Shown here piece by piece: positions 23,420 through 31,852 of a stretch of 34,155 nucleotides of DNA. The DNA is from Chloroflexota bacterium (GTDB lineage: Bacteria; Chloroflexota; Limnocylindria; Limnocylindrales; CSP1-4), in the NCBI GenBank assembly GCA_013695255.1, contig JACDAV010000258.1, positions 1-34,155 on the forward strand. The letters are read 5' to 3'. Each line of letters starts with the position of its first letter. The first letter of the stretch is position 1. A model generated the notes under the pieces. That model was not told where the DNA came from. It saw nothing but the letters and a program-made list of their open reading frames with translations, and made no database searches. The position numbers and the translations under genes were made by a program.

Positions 23420-24160
23420 TCAGAAGGTGGGCGGACTGATGATGATCAGCAGTTCGGCGTCGGCAGCGCTTTCGTTGGTGAAGCGGTGGAGAAGCTCGCG
23501 GTGGATCTTGATGCTGTCGCCGGGGCCCAGGGCGTATGTCTGACCCGCGACCTCGGCCACGACATCGCCCCGCAGGACCACGGCGCACTCCTCGCTGGCG
23601 TGACCGTTGGGGGTGGCCCCCGTTGAGCCGCCCGGGGCGATGGCCAGCGAGAGGACCTCGAACTCGCCCGATGTGTCCGCGGAGACGAGCTCGTACTCGA
23701 GCTCGCGGTCCGGAAAGTTGAGCTTGGTCCGACGATCCCTGCGCACGACGACCTCGCGCTGCGCCGTCCCGATCATGAACTGGAACATCGGGAGGTCGAA
23801 CGCCTGGGCGATGCGGCGCAAAGAGCTGATGGACGGATCGGAGGCGCCGCGCTCGATCTGGCTGAGCGCGCTGACCGTCAGATTGACCTGGCTTGCCAGC
23901 TGGGCGAGGGTCAGGCCGCGCCGCAGCCGCTCGCGCCGGATACCCTCGCCGATGCTCGCCGCATCCGGGATCCGCTCCTCGTCCGGGCCCTCGACGATGA
24001 CCTGGGCCTCCCCGGTCACGACGGTCCCCGTCCGAGACCGAAGGTGGCCGACCGGATCTTGGTCGCCTCCCGCACACCGGATTGGGTCGTCATGGGGCTC
24101 CGTGGGCTGAGGCCCGGCGGCGGGCGATGGCTCGTGCCGACATCCAGCACGTGAAGTCAT
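23420..24160 (-). CDS. XRE-family regulator with C-terminal cupin domain
   Basis: A regulator of up to 246 residues combining a Cro/C1-type helix-turn-helix (about residues 68-122: LTLAQLASQ, LTVSALSQIERGASDPSI, LRRIA) with a cupin beta-barrel (about 140-246: HASEECAVVLRG, GPGDSIKIHRELLHRF). These usually sense small organic acids, amino acids or polyamines through the cupin. The first 65 residues are Arg/Pro-rich and poorly conserved in character, so a later start such as a GTG near residue 50 is possible; a TTG at 24172 is also in frame. It diverges from the 24335-28291 oxidoreductase and hydrolase operon, which it may control. Confidence 0.85.
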   Translation of the reverse strand: MTSRAGCRHEPSPAAGPQPTEPHDDPIRCAGGDQDPVGHLRSRTGTVVTGEAQVIVEGPDEERIPDAASIGEGIRRERLRRGLTLAQLASQVNLTVSALSQIERGASDPSISSLRRIAQAFDLPMFQFMIGTAQREVVVRRDRRTKLNFPDRELEYELVSADTSGEFEVLSLAIAPGGSTGATPNGHASEECAVVLRGDVVAEVAGQTYALGPGDSIKIHRELLHRFTNESAADAELLIIISPPTF

Positions 24161-24334
24161 ACTGTTGGTCAACTACCATACTAAACCTGTACGCCACTAC
24201 GGGTCAAAGAACCGGACGTGCCGAGCGCGACCTGGCCCCCCAGGGCGATCCATGGAGGAAGCGGGTGTCGGGTTCTCGATGGTGACGCGCGGCGTGGCAT
24301 CCCGGAGGGTTCGGCGAAGGCAGCGGAGGCAGCG

Positions 24335-25432
24335 ATGAGCTGTCGCATCGCCCTTGTCGGCCTGAGCTGGATCGGCGCCGATCTGCCGGGGCCTGCCTCG
24401 GATCCGACGCTCGGCACCGCCATCCCGTACAGCCACGCTGCGGCGGTGGCGGCCATCCCGGAGCTCGAGCTCGTCGCCGGCTGCGACATCGTGGCCGCCG
24501 CGCGCGACACCTTCCGGGGTCGCTGGTCGGGTCGTTACCCGGGGCTCAGGGTCTACGGCGACTATGCCGAGATGCTCCGGACGGAGAAGCCGGAGCTCGT
24601 TGCCGTGGCCACCCCCGATCACCTTCATCGTCGCGTGGTCGAGGCGGCGGTGGAGGCCGGCGCGCGCGGCATCTTCTGCGAGAAACCGATCGCCACGACG
24701 CTCAAGGACGCCGATGCGATGGTCGCGGTGGTCCGGGCAGCCGGGGTGACGATGAGCGTGAACTACACCCGCCGGTGGTTCCCGGAGTTCGTCGAGGCGC
24801 GCCGCATCGTTCGGGCCGGCGGCATCGGCCGGCTCTCCCAGATCGTCGTGCAGATGGGCGGCCCGCGCTCGATGCTCTTCCGCAATCACACCCACGCCAT
24901 CGATCTGGTCAACTTCCTGGCCGAGTCGGAGCCGGTCTGGGTCTGGGCGGAGCTGGAGCCCGGTTTCGAGGACTACGGCATCGCCTACGCGGGCGACGGC
25001 GGCAACGACCCGGCGACGGAGCCGGGCGCCAACTACTACATCGTGTACGCCAATGGCGTCCGGGCCTATCTCTCGGGCATGAAGGACACGGCCGGCCTCG
25101 ACACCGGGGTCACCCTGACCGGCAAGGACGCCCGGATCGTCATCGACCTCGAGGGCATCCGCCTCCATTCCGTCCATCACGAGGACATCCGGACGAAGCC
25201 CGGGGTCACGACGATCCAGCCGATCACGCCGCGCTGGACGATGGCCGGCATGCAGGCCGGGCTCCGGGACCTGATCGACTCGATGGACGCAGGTCACGAA
25301 CCGGCGAGCCCGCCGGAGGCGGCGCGCACGACCGTCGCCGTCATCCAGGCCATCCTGATGTCGCAGGCCCGGGGGAACGTCCCCGTCCGGCTCGAGGAGC
25401 TCGCCGCGGTCGTCCAGGGCACGCCGCGCTAG
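24335..25432 (+). CDS. Gfo/Idh/MocA-family oxidoreductase, copy 3
   Basis: A 365-residue protein with N-terminal Rossmann fold (IALVGLSWIG) and the hallmark Glu116-Lys117-Pro118 in FCEKPIAT. In place of the usual GSHxxD it has NHTHAIDLVNF, keeping a His and the following Asp. An insertion of about 20 residues lies between the first strand and helix (LPGPASDPTLGTAIPYSHA). GGAGG 5 bases before the ATG at 24335 decides the start. It is the first of four closely spaced genes (33, 3 and -11 bases apart). Probably a sugar or inositol-type dehydrogenase; the substrate is unknown. Confidence 0.88.
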   Translation: MSCRIALVGLSWIGADLPGPASDPTLGTAIPYSHAAAVAAIPELELVAGCDIVAAARDTFRGRWSGRYPGLRVYGDYAEMLRTEKPELVAVATPDHLHRRVVEAAVEAGARGIFCEKPIATTLKDADAMVAVVRAAGVTMSVNYTRRWFPEFVEARRIVRAGGIGRLSQIVVQMGGPRSMLFRNHTHAIDLVNFLAESEPVWVWAELEPGFEDYGIAYAGDGGNDPATEPGANYYIVYANGVRAYLSGMKDTAGLDTGVTLTGKDARIVIDLEGIRLHSVHHEDIRTKPGVTTIQPITPRWTMAGMQAGLRDLIDSMDAGHEPASPPEAARTTVAVIQAILMSQARGNVPVRLEELAAVVQGTPR

Positions 25433-25464
25433 ACGTCCCCACGCAGCACCGGGAGGAGACCATC

Positions 25465-26394
25465 ATGCGCCTTGCCACGTTCCGCGGTCCCGACGGGACA
25501 CCCCGCAGCGGCGCCGTCGTCGGCGATCCAGGCGACGAACGGATCGTCGATCTCGCCGCGGCTGCCGATGGCCGCGTGCCGAACGGCGACCTGCTGACCC
25601 TCCTCCAGGCCGGCACCGAAGCGCTCGCCAACGCGCGGGCCGCCGCCGAGGCGGGCGGTGGCCGGCCGCTGAGCAGCGTCGAGCTGCTGGCTCCGATCCG
25701 TCGCCCGGGCAAGCTGCTCGCGGTGGCCGGCAACTTCCAGGCGCATATCGAAGAGGGTGGCGGCCAGCGCGTCGACAAGACGAAGATCGTCCCCAAGCTG
25801 TTCATCAAGCCGTCGTCGTCGATCATTGGCCCGGGGGAGGCGGTGACCCTGCCGACCGTATCGAACAGCCTCGACTGGGAGCTCGAGCTGGCCATCGTCA
25901 TCGGTACGGCCGGCCGCGACATCCCGGTCGAGCGTGCTCGTGAGCACATCGCCGGCTACTCGGTCATCAACGACATCTCCGCCCGCTCCATGGAGTGGGG
26001 CGTGGCGGGCCGTGAACCCGCCGGCTTCGACGAGTTCTTCGACTGGCTGAACGGAAAGTGGGGCGACGGCTTCGCGGCGTGGGGGCCCTGGATCACCACG
26101 CCCGACGCCATCTCCCCGGATCCCAACGACCTCGAGATGACCCTCCGGGTCAACGACAAAGTCTGGCAGCACGGTTCCACGGCGGACATGATCTTCAGCC
26201 CGGAGGAGCTCATCGCGTTCGCCTCGCGCTTCATGACGATGGAGCCGGGCGATGTGATCGCCGGCGGCACACTCGATGGGACCGGCGACGCCGCCGGCGT
26301 CTATCTCGAGGCGGGCGACGTGATGTACGGCTCGATCGGCGACCTGGGCACGCTCGTGACCCCGGTCGTGGCCGCCTCGGCCGGCAGGGGCTGA
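25465..26394 (+). CDS. Fumarylacetoacetate-hydrolase-family protein
   Basis: A 309-residue FAH-fold hydrolase or decarboxylase. The C-terminal catalytic domain begins near residue 90 (PGKLLAVAGNF). The metal site is Glu139 and Glu141 in WELELAIVIG, followed by INDISAR (Asp170) and the GGTLDGTGDAAG turn (267-278). The N-terminal 80 residues form the usual small cap. GGGAGGAG lies 7 bases before the ATG. Family members include acylpyruvases and the 2,4-diketo-3-deoxy-L-fuconate/rhamnonate hydrolases that yield pyruvate and lactate, which would fit the neighbouring SDR, dehydratases and FMN hydroxy-acid oxidase (inference). A homoprotocatechuate-type isomerase is an alternative. Confidence 0.88.
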   Translation: MRLATFRGPDGTPRSGAVVGDPGDERIVDLAAAADGRVPNGDLLTLLQAGTEALANARAAAEAGGGRPLSSVELLAPIRRPGKLLAVAGNFQAHIEEGGGQRVDKTKIVPKLFIKPSSSIIGPGEAVTLPTVSNSLDWELELAIVIGTAGRDIPVERAREHIAGYSVINDISARSMEWGVAGREPAGFDEFFDWLNGKWGDGFAAWGPWITTPDAISPDPNDLEMTLRVNDKVWQHGSTADMIFSPEELIAFASRFMTMEPGDVIAGGTLDGTGDAAGVYLEAGDVMYGSIGDLGTLVTPVVAASAGRG

Positions 26395-26397
26395 ACC

Positions 26398-27435
26398 ATG
26401 GCCGGGGCCATCCGGTTCGGGGTCGTCGGATCGGGCTTCATGGGCCAGACCTGGGCGAGGGTGATCGCGCGCCACGTTCCGGAGGCGACACTCGTCGCCA
26501 TCGGCGGCGGGCGAAGGGCCGCCGGTCTGGCGCGCGAGCACGGGGTGGAGGCGCTCGATCTCGAGGCGCTCCTTGCGCGCGAGGACATCGACGCAGTCGT
26601 GGTCGCGACGCCCGTCCCGGCCCACCGCCCGCTCGCCGAGGACGCGGCGCGCGCCGGCAAGCACGTCCTCGTCGAGAAGCCCATGACCAGGACCCGGGCG
26701 GACGCCGATGCGATGGTCGCCACGGCCGATGCGGCAGGCGTGCGCCTCGCCGTGGTCTCGCAGCACCGCTTCCGTGGTGCGCCGATGGCCGCTCGGGCGC
26801 TGATCGAGGGCGGACGGATCGGAAGGATTCGGATGATCCGCGTCTTCGGGCCCAATGCCGGCTGGGACATCCCGCCCGATGCGTGGAACTCGGACCGCGC
26901 CCAGGTCTCGCCATACATGGATTGGGGTGCTCACGCCTGCGACATCATCCGGTGGCTGACGGGGGCCGAGGCGACGCTCGCCTTCGCCCAGTTCGCGAGC
27001 TACACCGACGTCCCGCCCGCTGACCAGAGCGCGATGGCCCTGTACACGCTCGACAATGGCGTTCTGGTGCAGATCTGGCTGACCTACGAGCTGCCACCTC
27101 CCAGCCTCGGCTCGGCGATGCAGATGGTGATCACGGGCTCGGAGGGAATCATCGAGCTCGACGCCTACGGGACGGTGCGTCTCGGAACCGCGGACGGGGG
27201 CTGGGAGACGGCGTTCGAGCAGCCGCCGTTCGATCCGCTCGATCCCGGGGACTCCCTCCGGCTGCAGGCCTACGCGTCCCAGCTGCGCGACCTCATGGAG
27301 GCGATCGATGCGGGACGCGATCCGCTGGTCAGCGGGCGCGAGGGGGCGGCGACCACGTCGTGGCTCGAGGCAGCGGAGCAGTCGGCGGCCGCCGGCGAGA
27401 GCGTCAGGCTGTCGCTCACCTCCCGTGCGTCCTAA
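26398..27435 (+). CDS. Gfo/Idh/MocA-family oxidoreductase, copy 4
   Basis: A 345-residue sugar dehydrogenase family protein. GSGFMG forms the nucleotide loop, Glu93-Lys94-Pro95 the hallmark, and DWGAHACD (175-182) supplies His179. These positions match copy 1 (6815-7831) almost exactly, so the two are close paralogues. It starts 3 bases after the FAH stop and overlaps the next gene, an HpcH/HpaI homologue, by 11 bases. The Gfo/Idh plus HpcH pairing therefore occurs twice in the window with the gene order reversed. Confidence 0.9.
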   Translation: MAGAIRFGVVGSGFMGQTWARVIARHVPEATLVAIGGGRRAAGLAREHGVEALDLEALLAREDIDAVVVATPVPAHRPLAEDAARAGKHVLVEKPMTRTRADADAMVATADAAGVRLAVVSQHRFRGAPMAARALIEGGRIGRIRMIRVFGPNAGWDIPPDAWNSDRAQVSPYMDWGAHACDIIRWLTGAEATLAFAQFASYTDVPPADQSAMALYTLDNGVLVQIWLTYELPPPSLGSAMQMVITGSEGIIELDAYGTVRLGTADGGWETAFEQPPFDPLDPGDSLRLQAYASQLRDLMEAIDAGRDPLVSGREGAATTSWLEAAEQSAAAGESVRLSLTSRAS

Positions 27436-28291
27436 CCGCCTCCGGCAGCTGCTGGGCGCGGGCCGACCGTCGATCGGCACCCACGTCCATGCCTCGTGGC
27501 CCACGATCGTGGAGGTGGTGGGGCACACCCGGCAGTACGACTACGTCGAGTTCTCCGGCGAGTACGCGCCATACGACCTACACGGGCTGGACGACTTCTG
27601 CCGGGCTGCGGAGCTGCACGGTCTGGGCACGATGATCAAGCTGGACCAGGAGCCGCGCACGTGGCTCGCGCAGCGGGCGGTGGGCGCCGGGTTCCAGGCC
27701 GTCCTGTTCGCCGACGTGCGGACCGCCGACGACGCCAGGGCCTGCGTCCGGACGGTCCGCCCGGACACGCCGGGGGGCGGCGGGACGTACGGGGCGGCGG
27801 ACCGCCGCAACAGCTACTGGAACCAGGCCGCCGGCGCCGACTACGTCACCGCCCTCGAGGAGATCGTGGTCGTGCTGATGATCGAGAAGCGGAGCGCGGT
27901 CGACCAGCTCGACGAGATCCTCGCCGTGCCCGGCGTGGACATGATCCAGTGGGGACCGGCGGATTACGCGATGAGCATCGGCCGTCCGGGCGGCTGGTTC
28001 GATCCCGACGTGCGCGAGGTGGAGCGCGACGTCCTGACCCGCAGCCTGGCGGCCGGCGTGCAGCCCCGCGCGGAGATCACCGATCCGGCCCAGGCGCAGG
28101 ACTACCTGGACCTCGGGGTCCGCCACTTCTGCATCGGGACGGATCTGCAGATCCTGCACGCCTGGTGGCGGGAGCAGGGCGCTGCCCTCGGCGCGATCCT
28201 GGGCGTGGAGCCGGCAACGCCGGACGCCGGCCCGGTCGCCATGGACGGTGGCCCGGCGGCCGCGGCGCTGGAGCCCCGCAGTCGCTACTGA
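27425..28291 (+). CDS. HpcH/HpaI aldolase-like protein with altered catalytic residues
   Basis: A 288-residue member of the HpcH/HpaI fold. The metal ligands are kept: Glu154 in MIEKRS and Asp180 in GPADY. The catalytic His of the family (GEHAP in E. coli HpaI) is Tyr47 (GEYAPYD), and the usual Arg two strands later is Lys72 (MIKLD). The PPxGxRG loop is replaced by a Gly-rich GGGGTYGAADRR insertion. The GTG at 27425 gives an 11-base overlap with the previous gene. The C-terminal tail (about 265-288) is Ala/Gly/Pro-rich. It may catalyse a different lyase reaction or have lost aldolase activity; the metal site argues for retained chemistry. Confidence 0.85.
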   Translation: MRPNRLRQLLGAGRPSIGTHVHASWPTIVEVVGHTRQYDYVEFSGEYAPYDLHGLDDFCRAAELHGLGTMIKLDQEPRTWLAQRAVGAGFQAVLFADVRTADDARACVRTVRPDTPGGGGTYGAADRRNSYWNQAAGADYVTALEEIVVVLMIEKRSAVDQLDEILAVPGVDMIQWGPADYAMSIGRPGGWFDPDVREVERDVLTRSLAAGVQPRAEITDPAQAQDYLDLGVRHFCIGTDLQILHAWWREQGAALGAILGVEPATPDAGPVAMDGGPAAAALEPRSRY

Positions 28292-28313
28292 TCGTCCGGT
28301 GCCGCCATCGCGC

Positions 28314-29411
28314 TCACACCGACAGGCGCAGCCAGCGGACGTTCTTGATGCAGTCCTCCTCGCACCAGAAGACGAGGAAGACCGCGCCGTCGGGCTCCAG
28401 CACCATCTGCGGGAAGCCGAACTTCAGTTGGGCGAGCTCGGCGCCGGGGTTTGTATCGCCGGTCATGCCCGACGCCTGGCCGCGCCAGAGGGCGGCGGTC
28501 TCCTCGTTCAGCCAGGCGTCGCCATCGAGTCGGGCGAGCGTGGCCCACAGGCCGGGCTCGTCGTGGCGCCGGTAGACGGCGAGGATGCGTCCGTCGGGCA
28601 GCTCGATCGCCTTCGTCGTCTGGGCCAGGAAGCCGGTCAGGCCGTGCTGCCAGGTGGCGCCCTGGTCGGCGCTGATCGCGTACGGCGTCGCCAGCGTCCG
28701 GTTCGTGTCGAGGCTCACCGCCCAGGCAACCGCCAGCCAACGGCCGTCCCGGAGCTCCAGGAAGTGCTGCTCCCAGTGGAGGATGTGCTCGTCCCAGCGA
28801 TCGAGCTCGGTGATCCAGGATGGCCAGGTGCGGCCCCGGTCCTCCGACACGAGGAGGATCGCGTTCATGCCGTTGGGTGCCTTGCCGTCCCAGCCCATCC
28901 ACGTGGAGGCCGGCCAGACCCAGCGGCCGTCGCGGAGCTCGGTGATGGAGTGGCAGACCTCGAACGCGGGTCCCACGAGGGGCGGCTGAACACGCTCGAT
29001 GTCGCTCCAGGTGTGGCCCCGATCGCGGCTCCGGGTGAGGATCAGCTCCATCTCCGTGTAGCCGAGGCCGGGGACGTTGACCACGCTCCGCTCTGGATCG
29101 TCCCGGTACATGAGGGCGCCCATCGCGACCACGGACCCATCCGACACGCGACTGGTGCGCACCGAATGGGTCGTCGGGCGGCCGGGCGGGTCGGCCACGA
29201 CCCGCTCCGGAGCGGACCAGGTGGTGCCGTTGTCGAGCGAATGGCTGGCGTACGTCCGATAGTCGAGCGCGACATCCGCCTCGGCGATGTCGAAGGTGAC
29301 CAGCAGCTCCCCGTCGTCGAAGCGCACGATCGTCGGGTGCCAGGTGTGGCGGGAGCGGAGCTCCGGCCGCGGGTTCCGATAGACGAGGCCGGTCTCGCGC
29401 ACGGCGATCAT
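28314..29411 (-). CDS. Asp-box (BNR) beta-propeller protein, exo-alpha-sialidase-like
   Basis: A 365-residue protein with four Asp-box repeats of the S-x-D-x-G-x-T-W type at residues 58-65, 128-135, 189-196 and 247-254, the spacing expected for a six-bladed sialidase-fold propeller. No signal peptide or membrane segment is visible, so it appears cytoplasmic, unlike most secreted sialidases. The classical FRIP motif is not obvious at the N-terminus, and no assignment of the sialidase Arg triad is made. It converges on the HpcH-like gene (22-base gap) and diverges from the molybdenum hydroxylase subunit across the third ATTGTCGACAAT site. A glycoside hydrolase or a sugar-acid-binding lyase are possible roles. 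Confidence 0.8.
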   Translation of the reverse strand: MIAVRETGLVYRNPRPELRSRHTWHPTIVRFDDGELLVTFDIAEADVALDYRTYASHSLDNGTTWSAPERVVADPPGRPTTHSVRTSRVSDGSVVAMGALMYRDDPERSVVNVPGLGYTEMELILTRSRDRGHTWSDIERVQPPLVGPAFEVCHSITELRDGRWVWPASTWMGWDGKAPNGMNAILLVSEDRGRTWPSWITELDRWDEHILHWEQHFLELRDGRWLAVAWAVSLDTNRTLATPYAISADQGATWQHGLTGFLAQTTKAIELPDGRILAVYRRHDEPGLWATLARLDGDAWLNEETAALWRGQASGMTGDTNPGAELAQLKFGFPQMVLEPDGAVFLVFWCEEDCIKNVRWLRLSV

Positions 29412-29479
29412 CGGGCTCGGGACCTCGGTTCGGGGTGGAGGATCGGCGGCTCGGCTCCCACCTTGCCGGCCGGCCGTGA

Positions 29480-29491
29480 ATTGTCGACAAT
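29480..29491. promoter_or_regulatory. Operator palindrome, third copy (ATTGTCGACAAT)
   Basis: A perfect 12-base palindrome in the 122-base gap between the divergent Asp-box gene and the molybdenum hydroxylase gene. It is the core shared with 580-597 and 5944-5957. It lies 42 bases before the ATG at 29534. Confidence 0.65.
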
Positions 29492-29533
29492 CCTACGGCA
29501 CCGGCAACCGCCCGGGCGCCAAGAGGAGGAGCG

Positions 29534-31846
29534 ATGAAGGTCGGGCTGGCCGACGCCCCGGGCGTCATCGGCGTGTCGCGGGCGCGGGTGGACTCGGACG
29601 AGAAGGTTCGCGGCGCCACTCGGTACGCGGCCGACCTGCCTGTGCCGGGCCTGCTCCACGCGCGGATCGTCCCGAGCATCTATGCCCACGCCCGGATCCG
29701 CGGCATCGACGCGTCGGCGGCCCTGGCCGTGCCGGGCGTGGTGGCGGTGCTGAGGGCGGCGGACCTGCCCATCGCCGCCGTCGAGGACATGCGGATGTTC
29801 GAGCCGCTCGCGCGCGACGAGGCGCTCTTCGCCGGGCAGCCGGTTGCCCTGGTCGTCGCGGAGACCGAGGCGGCCGCCGAGGACGCGGTGGGCCTCGTCG
29901 TCGTCGATGCCGAGCGGATGCCCGTGGTGACCGATCTGGATCTCGCGATGCGGCCGGACGGCCCACTGGCCCGGCTGACCTCCCTCGTGCCGCCGGCAGG
30001 CGCGGACAGCGGGGAGGGCAACTCCGCGAAGTCGGCCCATGCCGCCGTCGGGAGCGCCGGGGCGGAGCTCGAGGACGAGGACCTGTCGGCCAACGTCGTC
30101 AGTCGGAAGCGGTACACGCGCGGGGACGCGGACGCGACGCTCGCCCGCTCGGCGGTGACGGCCGAGGGCACCTTCCGGACGAACTGGGTCTACCAGGGCT
30201 ACATCGAGCCGCACGCCGCCACCGCCTGGATCGAGCCGGACGGCGTCCTGACGGTCAGCACCGCGACCCAGGGCATCTTCTACGTCCGCCGGCAGCTGGC
30301 GCGGATCTTCGGCCGCCCCGTCTCCAGGGTCCGGGTTCGTTCCACGCCGCTGGGCGGTTCGTTCGGTTCCAAGATCCTGATCGTCGATCCACTCGCCGCC
30401 GCGGCCGCGCTGCTGCTGCGCCGGCCAGTGCGCCTGGTGCTGGACCGGCGGGACGACATGGCGGCGACGAACCCCGCCCCCGGATCTCGAATCGACCTGC
30501 GCATCGGCGCGACCAGCGAGGGCCGGCTCAGCGCGCTCGATGCCCGCCTGGTGTTCGACACCGGGGCCTACATCGAGTGGTCGATCGAGGGCATCGCCGC
30601 GGTGCTCATCGGCGGGCCGTACCGCTGGGACGCCTTCGATGTGCGGGCCTACGGGGTCCGGACGAACCGCTTCGGGACGGGCTCCTATCGCGGGCCGGGC
30701 GGTCCGCAGGCTGCCTTCGCGCTCGAATCCCTCATCGACGAGCTGGCCGGCCAGCTCGAGCTCGATCCGATCGCGCTCAGGGCCCGGAGCCTGGCCCTGG
30801 AAGGCGACGAGATGATCGACGGCGAGCCCTGGCCGGGCCTGGGCCACGGCGCTGTCCTCGAGGCCGCGGCGGCGCACCCGCTCTGGAGCGGCAGGGGCGA
30901 CCTGCCCGCGGGGGAGGGCGTCGGGGTGGCGCTCGGGGTGTGGCCGGGTGGCAAGGCGCCCGCGGCCGCGATGTGCCGCCTCAACGCCGATGGATCGATC
31001 ACCATCACGACCGGCGTCGTGGACATGAGTGGCACGACGGGAGCGTTCCAGGTCATCGCCGCCGAGACCTTCGGCGTGGATCCGTCGATGGTCGAGGTCG
31101 TGGCGCTCGATACGGACGGCGCGCCGCAGTCGCCGCTCAGTGGCGGCAGTGTCATCACCTACTCGTCGGGTCGCGCGATCCTGGAGGCCGTGGCGGAGGC
31201 GCGCCGGCAGCTCCTCTCGTTCGCCGCGCACGAGATGGAGATCGACCCGACGGATCTCGAGATCGTCGATGGCGTCGTGCGTCCCGTGGGCTCGCCCGAT
31301 CGTGGCCGGCCCATCGCCGAGCTCGCGGATGTGCTCCATGACTTCAGCAGCAGCTTTGCCGCGGTCGAGGGACATGCCACGACGGTGCAGACGGCGCTGG
31401 CCCCATCGACGGCGGCGCACCTCGCCCACGTGCGGCTGGACGCAGAGACGGGCGAGGTCCAGGTCCTGGGCTACGCGGTCGTCCAGGATGTGGGCCGGGC
31501 GCTCAACCCCGCCCTCGTCGAAGGGCAGATGCGCGGCGCGGCCGCACAGGGGATCGGGTGGGCGCTCCACGAGGCGCTGATCCACGACGCGGAAGGTCAG
31601 CTGCTCACCGGCTCGTTCCTCGACTACGCGCTCCCGCGCGCGATGCACGTTCCGGACATCGACACGGTGGTCGTCGAGGTCCCGGCGCCCGACGGGCCAT
31701 TCGGAGCGAAGGGCATCGGCGAGGCGTCGGTCCTCCCGGCCGGGGCGGCGGTCGCGTCTGCCATCGCGGCCGCAGGCGGCCCGCGCCTGCGCGAGCTGCC
31801 CATGGTGTCGCAACGGATCTGGACCGCGCTGCGCGACCGGAGCTGA
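29534..31846 (+). CDS. Xanthine-dehydrogenase-family molybdenum-cofactor subunit (CoxL/XdhA-like)
   Basis: A 770-residue large subunit of a molybdenum hydroxylase, which hydroxylates aromatic heterocycles or aldehydes. The N-terminal domain (KVRGATRYAADL, about 24-35) is followed by two Mo-cofactor domains with GGSFGSK (274-280), SYRGPGGPQAAF (384-395) and GAKGIGE with the catalytic Glu730. The usual RPE after the YRGPG motif reads GPQ here. It lacks the CoxL AYxCSFR loop, so CO oxidation is unlikely. GAGGAGG 5 bases before the ATG supports the start. No FAD-binding (CoxM-type) or [2Fe-2S] (CoxS-type) subunit gene is in the window, although these are usually adjacent; the partners must be elsewhere or the enzyme is unusual. 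Confidence 0.9.
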   Translation: MKVGLADAPGVIGVSRARVDSDEKVRGATRYAADLPVPGLLHARIVPSIYAHARIRGIDASAALAVPGVVAVLRAADLPIAAVEDMRMFEPLARDEALFAGQPVALVVAETEAAAEDAVGLVVVDAERMPVVTDLDLAMRPDGPLARLTSLVPPAGADSGEGNSAKSAHAAVGSAGAELEDEDLSANVVSRKRYTRGDADATLARSAVTAEGTFRTNWVYQGYIEPHAATAWIEPDGVLTVSTATQGIFYVRRQLARIFGRPVSRVRVRSTPLGGSFGSKILIVDPLAAAAALLLRRPVRLVLDRRDDMAATNPAPGSRIDLRIGATSEGRLSALDARLVFDTGAYIEWSIEGIAAVLIGGPYRWDAFDVRAYGVRTNRFGTGSYRGPGGPQAAFALESLIDELAGQLELDPIALRARSLALEGDEMIDGEPWPGLGHGAVLEAAAAHPLWSGRGDLPAGEGVGVALGVWPGGKAPAAAMCRLNADGSITITTGVVDMSGTTGAFQVIAAETFGVDPSMVEVVALDTDGAPQSPLSGGSVITYSSGRAILEAVAEARRQLLSFAAHEMEIDPTDLEIVDGVVRPVGSPDRGRPIAELADVLHDFSSSFAAVEGHATTVQTALAPSTAAHLAHVRLDAETGEVQVLGYAVVQDVGRALNPALVEGQMRGAAAQGIGWALHEALIHDAEGQLLTGSFLDYALPRAMHVPDIDTVVVEVPAPDGPFGAKGIGEASVLPAGAAVASAIAAAGGPRLRELPMVSQRIWTALRDRS

Positions 31847-31852
31847 ACCGAC

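Noticed and set aside
24158..24200. CATACT direct repeats near the XRE-cupin start as an operator
   Set aside because: Two 6-base copies in the most AT-rich gap of the window are weak evidence, and no symmetric site could be built from them.
25429..27528. A 699-residue minus-strand open frame across the FAH and Gfo/Idh genes
   Set aside because: It spans two well-supported genes and their junction, with low-complexity composition and no motif.
29534..31846. Carbon monoxide dehydrogenase large subunit (CoxL form I)
   Set aside because: The diagnostic AYxCSFR active-site loop is absent; the corresponding region reads SYRGPGGPQ, as in general molybdenum hydroxylases.
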